From Candidatus Chloroploca sp. Khr17 (GTDB lineage: Bacteria > Chloroflexota > Chloroflexia > Chloroflexales > Chloroflexaceae), in contig NZ_RYFF01000024.1 in assembly GCF_004138165.1 (NCBI RefSeq), forward strand, positions 1 through 64,000: a stretch of DNA of 64,000 bases. Reading direction: 5' to 3'. Under the pieces are notes generated by a model. That model did not search any database. It was not told the origin of the DNA and saw only the letters and a list, made by a program, of their open reading frames with translations. Positions 15,833 through 23,276 of the stretch are shown here, piece by piece. The position numbers and the translations under genes are program-made. Every line of letters starts with the position of its first letter. Position 1 is the stretch's first letter.

Positions 15833-16558
15833 ATGACGCTCGAAGCATCACAAAGCAAGCGACTCGACCGCGTATGGTTGGCGTTTCTGATGATTGCAGG
15901 GGGTGCCTTGAGCGCGTTTCTTGCAACGAGCGTCTTCGACGCGACCGTCTCCCTTTCTGGCATTCTGTGCGTTGGGCTGATCGCGATTGGTCGCCGTGAG
16001 GGGTACCTCATCGGTCTCTACAACAGCCTCTCCTACTCGATGTTGGCCTACAACAACGGACTCTTCGGCGAAGTCTATCTCAACCTGCTTTTCTTCGTCC
16101 CAACGGGCGTCATCGGTTATGTGCTCTGGTCGCGCCATACGAGCCAGGACAGCACTGTGGAGATGAGGCAACTTGGTTGGCCACAGCGGTTTATGGTCGT
16201 CGCAGTCTGCATCATAGGCACCGTAGGACTTGGGCTTCTCCTCGGGCTGAACCCGCGCCAAAATACACCCTTCATTGATGCTTCCACGAATGTGCTATCC
16301 ATTGTGGCGACATTCCTCATGATGTGGCGGTACAAGGAGCAGTGGTTGCTCTACATCCTGCTCAACCTTGTCACCATCGTCATGTGGTTGCTGCGCTTCA
16401 TGGCCGGAGGGGCGGCGGGAGACTTGATGATCATGATGTGGTCACTGTTTTTGTTGAATGCGTTGTTTGGGTCTTGGCGATGGCACATGGGGGCAAAGAG
16501 CGCAATGCCAGCGAAAGCTGGTGTGAATACCGAGGTAGGAACATGCGACGTGGTCTAA
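15833..16558 (+). CDS. pnuC: Nicotinamide riboside/nicotinamide transporter PnuC
   Basis: A 241-residue membrane protein of PnuC type, with about seven hydrophobic helices. The Trp/Asn-rich sequences GLYNSLSYSMLAYNNGLFGE and WLLYILLNLVTIVMWLL match the substrate-binding helices of the family. The start at 15833 has GAGAG upstream; an in-frame ATG at 15809 is possible. The last 16 bases overlap the start of nadR, which phosphorylates imported nicotinamide riboside and so drives uptake, making this a salvage pair. Confidence 0.92.
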   Translation: MTLEASQSKRLDRVWLAFLMIAGGALSAFLATSVFDATVSLSGILCVGLIAIGRREGYLIGLYNSLSYSMLAYNNGLFGEVYLNLLFFVPTGVIGYVLWSRHTSQDSTVEMRQLGWPQRFMVVAVCIIGTVGLGLLLGLNPRQNTPFIDASTNVLSIVATFLMMWRYKEQWLLYILLNLVTIVMWLLRFMAGGAAGDLMIMMWSLFLLNALFGSWRWHMGAKSAMPAKAGVNTEVGTCDVV

Positions 16559-17553
16559 CGCTGGGCAAGTTTGCCCCCTTCCACCGGGGGCACCAGCTGC
16601 TTCTCGAGACCGCCTTGTCTGAGGTGGACGAACTGGTCGTTATGGTTTATGCCACCGACGTGATCGCCGTACCGCTCCAGGTTCGCGCCGGATGGATCCA
16701 CGCGTTGTACCCGACGCTCCGGATCATCGAGGCATGGGACGGTCCAAGCGGCTACGGTACCACTCCGGAGATCGTTCGTGAACAGGAAAACTACATTCTC
16801 AAGAAGCTCAACGGACTGCGCATTACCCATTTCTACTCCAGCGAGTTCTACGGAGACCACGTCAGCCAGGCTCTTGGTGCCATCGACCGCAGGATCGACG
16901 AGGCACGCTTGGCCGTGCCCATCAGCGGAACCGCTCTCCGCGAGGACTACTTTGCGGGCCGGCCCTACCTCGACCCTCTCGTGTATGCTGACCTGATCAC
17001 GAAAGTCTGCTTTCTGGGCGCACCCTCGACCGGCAAGACAACCCTCGCCAGCACGATGGCGGAACAGCACAAGACGGTGTGGATGCCGGAGTACGGGGCA
17101 GACTATTGGCGGGAGCACCAGGTTGATCGGCGCATCACGCTAGAGCAGTTTGAAGAAATCGCGCCAGAACATAACCGCAGAGAGGATACGCTGACGCGAC
17201 AGTCCCGAACGTACCTCTTTTGCGACACAAACCCCATGACAACATATGTCTTTGCGAAGGACTACCATGGCACCGCCGGTCCGGTTCTGACCCGCCTGGC
17301 AAAGGAAGCGGAGAAGCGGTACGACGTATTCTTCCTTTGCGACACGGATATTCCCTACGCCGATACGTGGGATCGTAGTGGCGATCAGAAGAGGAAATGG
17401 TTTCAAGATCAGATCGTCGGCGACCTCGCGGAACGGCAGGTACCCTTCTTTCGCGTCAGTGGCACGCTCGAAGAACGAGTCGCGCAGGTACACGATGTCC
17501 TTCGACGGCATCGTAAATTCGGCAACGTACTGGATATCTATCGCAATACGTGA
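16543..17553 (+). CDS. nadR: NMN adenylyltransferase / ribosylnicotinamide kinase NadR
   Basis: A 336-residue bifunctional NAD-salvage enzyme. The N-terminal nucleotidyltransferase domain begins GKFAPFHRGHQ, with the HxGH motif and a later ISGTALR motif. The kinase domain starts at about residue 155 with P-loop GAPSTGKTT. The helix-turn-helix found in enterobacterial NadR is absent, so this is the two-domain form without repressor function. ATG 16543 has GAGGTAGGA upstream and lies inside the end of pnuC. Product: NAD from nicotinamide riboside via NMN. Confidence 0.93.
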   Translation: MRRGLTLGKFAPFHRGHQLLLETALSEVDELVVMVYATDVIAVPLQVRAGWIHALYPTLRIIEAWDGPSGYGTTPEIVREQENYILKKLNGLRITHFYSSEFYGDHVSQALGAIDRRIDEARLAVPISGTALREDYFAGRPYLDPLVYADLITKVCFLGAPSTGKTTLASTMAEQHKTVWMPEYGADYWREHQVDRRITLEQFEEIAPEHNRREDTLTRQSRTYLFCDTNPMTTYVFAKDYHGTAGPVLTRLAKEAEKRYDVFFLCDTDIPYADTWDRSGDQKRKWFQDQIVGDLAERQVPFFRVSGTLEERVAQVHDVLRRHRKFGNVLDIYRNT

Positions 17554-17607
17554 TGACTCTTAGCGTGGTTGAGGTAGTGCCAAAATCCGGTATACGTGAC
17601 ACGGGCG

Positions 17608-17640
17608 AGACCTCACAGGTCTGCCAGACCTTGTGTGAAA
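17608..17640. repeat. Palindrome family C, degenerate copy
   Basis: AGACCTCACAGGTCT is intact at 17608-17622; its partner arm (AGACCTTGTGTG, from 17626) is eroded. Lies between nadR and the convergent phosphohydrolase. Confidence 0.65.
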
Positions 17641-17785
17641 GGCCGCCCTCCCCCGCTGGGTAGGCGCGCCGGAACGAAAGACCTGTGGGGTCGCTTCTCG
17701 TCCTTATTTGAAAAGTATGGTTCTAGGCGCTCACCAAGCTGCGAGGCGTTCAGCAGCGCCCCAACGTGAGGTGCCGTTGGGCTGC

Positions 17786-19267
17786 TCAGCATAGGTCCTC
17801 CGGTATCCGCCCCTGTATCGATCCTGGAATGGGAACGCCGAGCCCATAGAGCGCCAGCGGCGCGATGTCGAGCAGGGAGCGATCGGCCAGGCGCTGCGGG
17901 CGCACCCCAGGCCCGGCGATAATCAGCGCACCCTCTGGATCGTGGTCGCCACTGATCAGCGGGTGCAGGTTCGGTTGCGCCGCAGCCGGGTTCCACTCCA
18001 GCAGCAGATCGGGCGGTAGATAGTCGTCTGCGGCGGCATCGGCGTAGGGCTGCGTGTGAACCGCGTTGATGTACGGACGGCCTTGCTCGTCACACCACTC
18101 GAGCAGTGCCACGGCGAGTTGCTTGCAGAGTTGCTCGTAGTCGTCAGGATCGACGCAGCCGGTAGGCTGGCGACCCCGCACGTTGATCCACAACTCCTGG
18201 TGGTCAAGCGCGGCATAGGCCTGGGTCTGCGCCCAGTCGATCCCACCCACGCGCAGGCGCGTTTCGACCGTACGGCGCAGCGGGGGCAGCGCCGCCAGGG
18301 CTTGCTGGCGGAGGCGAAAGCTTACCCGACGACGGGCCGCATTTAGCAGTGCTCTGCTCAGGTGCGCCCGCGTGCCACGCCACGCGCCGGACTGGTAGTG
18401 CAGCAATCCCTGCGATGCCAGCCAGTTGTTCAGCTGGTCGCGTGTGCCGCACAGTGGCCCAAAGCCGTGATCCGAGCAAATTACCGCCAACCCATCAGGT
18501 GGTAGGTGGCGCAACAGCCGCGCCAGATGCCGATCCATCGTTCGGTAGCCGTCGTAGATCAGTTCTCTGCCAGCCCGGTCGGGTGCCGCGTGGAGCGCAG
18601 CCCAGCGATAGTGCTGCCACACATCGGGGAGGCTGTAGACGACCACTAGCAGATCCCAGTCTAGGCGTGCCAGAAAGTACTCTGCGGCGCGGGTGCGGCC
18701 CTCGGTCTCGCGCTCCACCGCAGCGACACCCTCGGACAGGCGACCTGCCTGCATGTAGGAGGCTAGACCACAGTCGATGATGTAATCTCCGGTGCTGCGA
18801 CGCAGCGCACGGAAGCTCCCCGGGGGGTAATCAAAGCCAGGGGCCAGCTCGCTGGGGGCGTCAACGCCGGCCAGGAGTACACCGCGCAGCGGGCGCGCTG
18901 GGTAGCTGTGCGGCACGTTGAGCACAATCGCCGTGCGCCCTGCCTCACTGGCCACCTCCCAGAAGGACGGCATGCGGCGGTCGCGCCCCGTTGTGGGCAG
19001 CAACTCGTAGCTATCGTGGCGATGGTGAAAGTCATGCAGCACTGCGTGGCGCACAGGCTCGCAGCCTGTGGCGAAAGATGCCCAGGTTGGCCCCGTTGTC
19101 ATGTTCGTCACAGAGCGCAGCACCCCGTGGGCTCCCTCGCGCAGCAGACGTGCAAAGGTCGGCAGTTGCCCGGCAGCTACCAGCGGCAGCAGCAGCTTGA
19201 GGGTCAGCCCGTCGAGGCCGATCACCATGACCTTGCGCCTGATGGCCGGAGGCATGTCTGTACTCAT
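17786..19267 (-). CDS. Alkaline-phosphatase superfamily phosphohydrolase/phosphodiesterase
   Basis: A 493-residue enzyme of the type I phosphodiesterase / nucleotide pyrophosphatase branch. Metal-site elements can be followed: Asp19 in VIGLDGLT, nucleophile Thr in MTTGPTWASF (about 60), Asp/His in SLPDVWQHYRW, Asp-His in ICSDHGFG, and a late His in SGDHDPEGALIIAGPG. No signal peptide, so it is probably cytoplasmic. The start at 19267 has AAGGA upstream. The reaction is hydrolysis of a phosphodiester or phosphomonoester; the substrate is unknown. It lies divergent from a glycosyltransferase, which may hint at a glycan or cofactor substrate. Confidence 0.85.
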   Translation of the reverse strand: MSTDMPPAIRRKVMVIGLDGLTLKLLLPLVAAGQLPTFARLLREGAHGVLRSVTNMTTGPTWASFATGCEPVRHAVLHDFHHRHDSYELLPTTGRDRRMPSFWEVASEAGRTAIVLNVPHSYPARPLRGVLLAGVDAPSELAPGFDYPPGSFRALRRSTGDYIIDCGLASYMQAGRLSEGVAAVERETEGRTRAAEYFLARLDWDLLVVVYSLPDVWQHYRWAALHAAPDRAGRELIYDGYRTMDRHLARLLRHLPPDGLAVICSDHGFGPLCGTRDQLNNWLASQGLLHYQSGAWRGTRAHLSRALLNAARRRVSFRLRQQALAALPPLRRTVETRLRVGGIDWAQTQAYAALDHQELWINVRGRQPTGCVDPDDYEQLCKQLAVALLEWCDEQGRPYINAVHTQPYADAAADDYLPPDLLLEWNPAAAQPNLHPLISGDHDPEGALIIAGPGVRPQRLADRSLLDIAPLALYGLGVPIPGSIQGRIPEDLC

Positions 19268-19414
19268 ACGATCCTTCACTCCAGTCGGCAATCTTATGCG
19301 AATTATACCTGACTATGAGGTGTATTGCCAGCAATGCGGTCACATGTCGCCTCCGCCTGGCACCGCTTTGGACATCATTTTTTAGCAGCCATGCACATCG
19401 TTGAATTCGGTAAA

Positions 19415-19600
19415 GCGATTGCATTTTTTCCGTCGCCGTAAACGGCTCGGCTTTTGGTTGGCAAAGGCCACCTTCGTGGCCTGATTCAGTCGGCGCAGGC
19501 CGGCTTTGCATGCGGTAGCCGAGGCGTTGACGCCGACGGTGTGGGCGCATGGGGGCATTCAAACGGTCTGGTGGCACGGACAAACAGAAAATGCAATCGC
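19415..19600. mobile_element. MITE-like segment with terminal inverted repeats
   Basis: GCGATTGCATTTT at 19415-19427 is exactly complementary to 19588-19600, with further partial matching inward. The ~160-base interior is GC-rich, contains a small hairpin (GGCCAC CTTC GTGGCC) and codes for nothing obvious. No target duplication was evident. Confidence 0.45.
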
Positions 19601-19643
19601 CCTAATGAATCCGGCCCGCGCCGCAGATGCCATCACATGGCCG

Positions 19644-19652
19644 TGCTATAAT
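19644..19652 (+). promoter_or_regulatory. Extended -10 promoter upstream of microprotein/glycosyltransferase
   Basis: TGC-TATAAT, a perfect -10 hexamer with extended motif; no clear -35 box. About 115 bases before the microprotein start. Confidence 0.55.
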
Positions 19653-19768
19653 GGTCGGCAGCACGCAGCCGACAACCCCCATCAGATGGCCCATGAGGGA
19701 GATCTGCGGTACGCTCCTCGCACCTCCGCAGCCCCTCGCCCTATGCAGCGCTCGCTGGAGGTGCTCCC

Positions 19769-19912
19769 GTGTCATACAACCGCATTTCCCGGTCGAACCC
19801 GGCTTTTGGTGATGCCGAGCGAGCGGCAGTGCTGGAGACCATGCGCTGCCCAGCGCAGCAGGATGAGGCCTGCGCCGCGCTGGAAGATGCGATCAGGGAG
19901 GTACACGGATGA
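19769..19912 (+). CDS. 47-residue microprotein coupled to glycosyltransferase
   Basis: A GTG-initiated frame of 47 residues, starting SYNRISRSNPAFGDAE and ending DAIREVHG. GGAGG lies seven bases before the GTG, and the TGA overlaps the ATG of the glycosyltransferase (ATGA), as expected for a translationally coupled gene pair. The middle has two cysteines (MRCPAQQDEAC) and is otherwise helical and acidic. I do not recognise a family. It could be a small partner of the glycosyltransferase or serve only as a translational leader. Confidence 0.55.
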   Translation: MSYNRISRSNPAFGDAERAAVLETMRCPAQQDEACAALEDAIREVHG

Positions 19913-20790
19913 CCCGCCAGCCGCGTGTCATCTGTGTCGTGGTCGCTTGGGGGCTTCCCGAGCAGACGCAGGCGTGCCTCGCGTCGCTCCAGGTTTCTAT
20001 CTACGCACCGCTCCAGATCGTGCTGGTTGACAATGGCTCGCCGGTCGCCCTGCACGACACACTCGCGTGCCCAGACGCGTGCGAGCTTATCCGTCTGGAG
20101 CACAACTGCGGCTACACGATCGGGACGAACCATGGTCTCCGCCGCGCTCTTGCTCTAGGTGCGGACTACGTCCTGTTGCTGAACAACGACGCGCGCGTGG
20201 CACCGCACGCCATCGCACGGCTCGTCGCCGCTGCCCAACAAGCGCCACATGCCGGCGTGCTGGGTGCAAAGATCCTGTACGACGACACGCCGGATCGCAT
20301 CTGGAGCTTCGGGAGCCGCCGCAGGCGCTGGAGTCCGGTTCCGCTCGATCTCGGTCGCGGGCGCCGCGATAGCGCCGCGCTCAGCGCCGTCATCCCGGTG
20401 GACTACGTGAACGGCTGTGCGATGCTGCTGAGCCGCGCGCTGCTCACCCACGTTGGCCTGCTCGACCCGCTCTTTCCAATGTACTACGAAGACGTCGACC
20501 TGTGTCGGCGAGCACAGGCCGCTGGCTTTACGGTGCTGGCTGTCGGTGACGCACGGGTCTGGCATCTCGTCTCGCGCACGGCCCAGCAGCTTCCACGGCT
20601 GAGCCTGCGCTGCCACACGGCGGGTCGGCTGCGCTTTTACCGGCGGCACCCCCACGGCCCGGCACCGGTGCTGACCGCCGGTTGGCTGGCGCTGCGCACC
20701 GCCGTCGACCTAGCGAGGCTGGCGGCGCGTCGGCGTGCGCAGCTTCCGGCTTACCTGGCCGGCCTGGCCGATGGGCTGCGCACAGTCTGA
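19909..20790 (+). CDS. Family 2 glycosyltransferase (rhamnosyltransferase-like)
   Basis: A 293-residue GT-A fold enzyme. Motifs in order: IVLVDNGS, LNNDARV (the DXD-like metal/nucleotide site), VDYVNGCAMLLSR, MYYEDVDLCRRAQAAG (the ED base motif) and VWHLVS. The C-terminal ~60 residues are amphipathic and basic and may lie on the membrane. This is the layout of GT2 enzymes that add deoxyhexoses to polysaccharides or glycolipids. It overlaps the microprotein by four bases, and no other glycan genes follow. Confidence 0.9.
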   Translation: MTRQPRVICVVVAWGLPEQTQACLASLQVSIYAPLQIVLVDNGSPVALHDTLACPDACELIRLEHNCGYTIGTNHGLRRALALGADYVLLLNNDARVAPHAIARLVAAAQQAPHAGVLGAKILYDDTPDRIWSFGSRRRRWSPVPLDLGRGRRDSAALSAVIPVDYVNGCAMLLSRALLTHVGLLDPLFPMYYEDVDLCRRAQAAGFTVLAVGDARVWHLVSRTAQQLPRLSLRCHTAGRLRFYRRHPHGPAPVLTAGWLALRTAVDLARLAARRRAQLPAYLAGLADGLRTV

Positions 20791-20939
20791 TTCCAGTGTT
20801 GAGTAAAGTTTCTGACATTATGCCTGCCAACTCTTAGTGCTTGGGCACTTTGCGTGAGCTTCGTTAAAAAGCATTCAGTCTCACCGCAATGTCGTCCAGC
20901 AATGAATCCGTGCAAGCTCGCGCTGGGCCACTTTGCCAC

Positions 20940-21047
20940 AAAAAAGACTGGTTGTTTTAACGCAAAGGCGCAAAGGCGCAGAGGCGCAGAGGCGCAGAGA
21001 GGCATATGGAAACTCCGCGGCCCCCTGTCTCTGCGGCTCTGCGTTAC
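20940..21047. repeat. Dispersed repeat family A, copy
   Basis: Repeated GCAAAGGC and GCAGAGGC units, ending CTCTGCGGCTCTGCGTTAC. It runs up to the 3' end of the methyltransferase gene. Confidence 0.7.
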
Positions 21048-21649
21048 AGATTGCGGCGGGTGGAGATCCACGCCGAGGCCCAGCGATGCTCGGCGACGGT
21101 CGTCTCGCCTTCGACCACCTGCTCAATCGTGAAGGTCTCTGCAAACAGGCTCAACAGCACGATGCGCGGGATGCTCACGGGGATGTCGTCGGCTGCGTCG
21201 TTGCGCAGGTGGGCAAAGAGCACGTAGCGCCCCCCAGGAGACACGAGCCGCGCTACTTCGTCGGCGTAGGCGCGCAGGTCGTCGCCTGTCAGCGCGTGCA
21301 TGCAGCCGATGTCGATCGCCAGGTCGTACGGCCCGCTGAGGAAGGGCATAGCGGTCACGGACGCCTGGAAGAGCCGCACCCGTTCGGATACTCCAGCCTG
21401 GGCAACGCGCTCGGTCGCTAGGGTGATCGCCTCGGGCACGAAGTCGACCCCGTCCACCTCCCAGCCCGCTGCCGCCAGGTAGATGCAGGTGCGGCCCACC
21501 CCACAGCCCAGGTCGAGGGCCCGCCCCGGCGGGAGCGTCGCCGCCAATGTCACGATCTCCGGCGGCGGGAGCGGCAGATCCCACGGCAGGTTGCGCTCTT
21601 GGTAGCGCCGTTGGAGCGAGGCAAAGCGCTCGGCCGATAGTTCAGTCAT
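21044..21649 (-). CDS. Class I SAM-dependent methyltransferase
   Basis: A 201-residue methyltransferase. Motif I is ALDLGCGVGRT, followed by the acidic end of strand 2 in VDGVDFVPEA, motif II-like YDLAIDIGCMHAL and motif III SPGGRYVLF. The start at 21649 has AAGGA upstream. The length and the GCMHAL segment recall thiopurine/tellurite-resistance type enzymes, but no substrate can be given. The stop codon abuts a family A repeat. Confidence 0.85.
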   Translation of the reverse strand: MTELSAERFASLQRRYQERNLPWDLPLPPPEIVTLAATLPPGRALDLGCGVGRTCIYLAAAGWEVDGVDFVPEAITLATERVAQAGVSERVRLFQASVTAMPFLSGPYDLAIDIGCMHALTGDDLRAYADEVARLVSPGGRYVLFAHLRNDAADDIPVSIPRIVLLSLFAETFTIEQVVEGETTVAEHRWASAWISTRRNL

Positions 21650-21807
21650 TGGGCAGGATCCTTGTCTCAGGGCGATCATCATCAAGCCTGGCCTCATCCT
21701 ACCACACCCCAGGGCAACTGACGTAGGCTTGACCATTGGCAGCCCTGGTCAGTGCGACCGCTCAGAGCCTCGGCAGGGGCGTACTCTCTTGCTCCAAGCC
21801 CAATACC

Positions 21808-21915
21808 ATTCAAAGAAGCTCACGCGAAGGCGCGAAGGGTGAGCGCACCGACGCGAAAAACGTTGCGCCTTTGCGTCAAAACAACCGCCTTCTTTGCAGG
21901 TATGGGCTTTAGCCA
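21808..21915. repeat. Dispersed repeat family A, inverted copy
   Basis: Reverse-complement relative of 2449-2570: starts AAAGAAGCTCACGCGAAGGC and ends CGCCTTCTTTGCAGG. It fills the gap between the DUF58 gene and the methyltransferase. Confidence 0.75.
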
Positions 21916-21930
21916 GGCACGCTGTCTCTT

Positions 21931-23256
21931 TTACGCTGCCAGATCTAAATTCACCGGCATTTTCAGGGCATCAGCAATGGGCTGATCCTGCTGGATGCGA
22001 TATGTTGGTACCCGCAGTTCTGCTAGGCGCTGCACGATCAGATCGGGGCTTTGCCAACCGCCAAAGCTCTGTGGATCAACGAGCACCACGGCGGCGCGCA
22101 CCCCGCGATAGCGGAGTTGTTGCAACGCCTCGACCCAGCGCTCATCGAGTGACGAGGTCACAATAATCAAGGAACAGTTGCGCCCAAAGCGCTGACTCTC
22201 GGCCAGCAGAACTTCGGCGAGCGAACTGGTGCTCTGGGCACGCAAGACCGCCAGCGCTTCCAGCATCTTGAAGAGTTGGCGGGCCTCGCGTTCGGCAGGA
22301 ATGATTTCGCGGTGCTGGCCCCACGCAACCAGGCCCACAATGCGATTCTGACTCAGCAAGGTTCGGGCCAGTGAGGCCGTCGCGGTGACGGCGTACTCTT
22401 CGGTGCTGGCGAGCTCGGCTTCATCCACCTCATCGGATTGGGCCGGGCGTGACCACCAGGGCCCGCGCATGATGCGGCGATCACGACGCAGCACACTACT
22501 CAACATGCGCGTATCGCGTACGACGGCACGCTCTTGCATATCGAGCACCAGGTAGACATCGGCACTCGGATCGAGTTCAAACTCTTTCACCATCATCCGC
22601 CCGGTGCGTGCGGTCGAACGCCAGTGAATGCGGTTCATCGCATCACCGGGAACATAGTCGCGGATCGTGGCTACATTGGGCGATGAGTGAAAGGTTCGTG
22701 CGCGCGTCGCCTGGCCGCCGGGGAGATCCGCCCCCGGCAAGGCAAAATCGTGCAAATCGACCGTCTGCGGGTAGACCAGGATCTCGCTGGTTGAGGCGAT
22801 TTGGCGTTGCAGGCGCACAATATCAAAAGGGTCGCCACTGATCAAGGTGGACGGCCCAAGGCGAAAGCGCCCGCGGCGCGTGCAGCGGGTCCGTGACAAC
22901 CAACGACCCCGTTCGCGCCCGCCCAGCGACGCAACAAAACCAGCCCCGTGACGGGGTAGATCCGAGCTATCACGCAACTCGATCCAGAGCTTGGGCAAGA
23001 TCCAGCGGTTGCGGATCATAATCCGCTCGCGGGCATACTCGCCCACCGTTGCTCTGGGGGTCAGGGTTTCGCGTTCAAGTTCGAGGCCACGCAGATTCAG
23101 CCATGCCCAGATGAACGAAAGGACAAGCAGCGCCAGCAGCAGATAACTCAAATGAAAAAAGAGCCGCAGGCCAGTCCCCTGGGCCGCAAGAAAACTTGCC
23201 CCGGCCAGAAGCAAGACAAAGAGTGGGCGTAAGACCATTACCATACTGAGCAGCAT
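21931..23256 (-). CDS. DUF58 domain protein
   Basis: A 441-residue protein with two N-terminal membrane helices (about residues 5-45), a beta-rich middle, and the DUF58 hallmark DYVPGDAMNRIHWRSTARTG near residue 220, followed by a von-Willebrand-A-like strand SADVYLVLDMQ. DUF58 proteins usually work with a MoxR AAA ATPase and a TgpA-type transglutaminase in envelope assembly; no MoxR is in the window and the transglutaminase is 30 kb away. ATG 23256 is chosen because longer starts would run into the upstream gene. Last gene of the MscS-PD40-DUF58 operon. Confidence 0.85.
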   Translation of the reverse strand: MLLSMVMVLRPLFVLLLAGASFLAAQGTGLRLFFHLSYLLLALLVLSFIWAWLNLRGLELERETLTPRATVGEYARERIMIRNRWILPKLWIELRDSSDLPRHGAGFVASLGGRERGRWLSRTRCTRRGRFRLGPSTLISGDPFDIVRLQRQIASTSEILVYPQTVDLHDFALPGADLPGGQATRARTFHSSPNVATIRDYVPGDAMNRIHWRSTARTGRMMVKEFELDPSADVYLVLDMQERAVVRDTRMLSSVLRRDRRIMRGPWWSRPAQSDEVDEAELASTEEYAVTATASLARTLLSQNRIVGLVAWGQHREIIPAEREARQLFKMLEALAVLRAQSTSSLAEVLLAESQRFGRNCSLIIVTSSLDERWVEALQQLRYRGVRAAVVLVDPQSFGGWQSPDLIVQRLAELRVPTYRIQQDQPIADALKMPVNLDLAA

Positions 23257-23276
23257 ACCCCGGTGACAAGCCGGTG

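Larger units (their letters stand above)
19268..19768. other. Divergent intergenic region, ~500 bases
   Basis: Holds a MITE-like segment bounded by 13-bp inverted repeats (19415-19600) and an extended -10 promoter (19644-19652). No convincing reading frame: overlapping frames here change phase without motifs. Confidence 0.6.

Noticed and set aside
19506-20030. 174-codon frame overlapping the glycosyltransferase start
   Set aside because: It runs through a promoter, the microprotein and the GT2 gene in another phase and has no motif.
20854-21132. Small frames with KAQRRRGAEAQRG-like sequence
   Set aside because: They are translations of dispersed repeat family A, not proteins.
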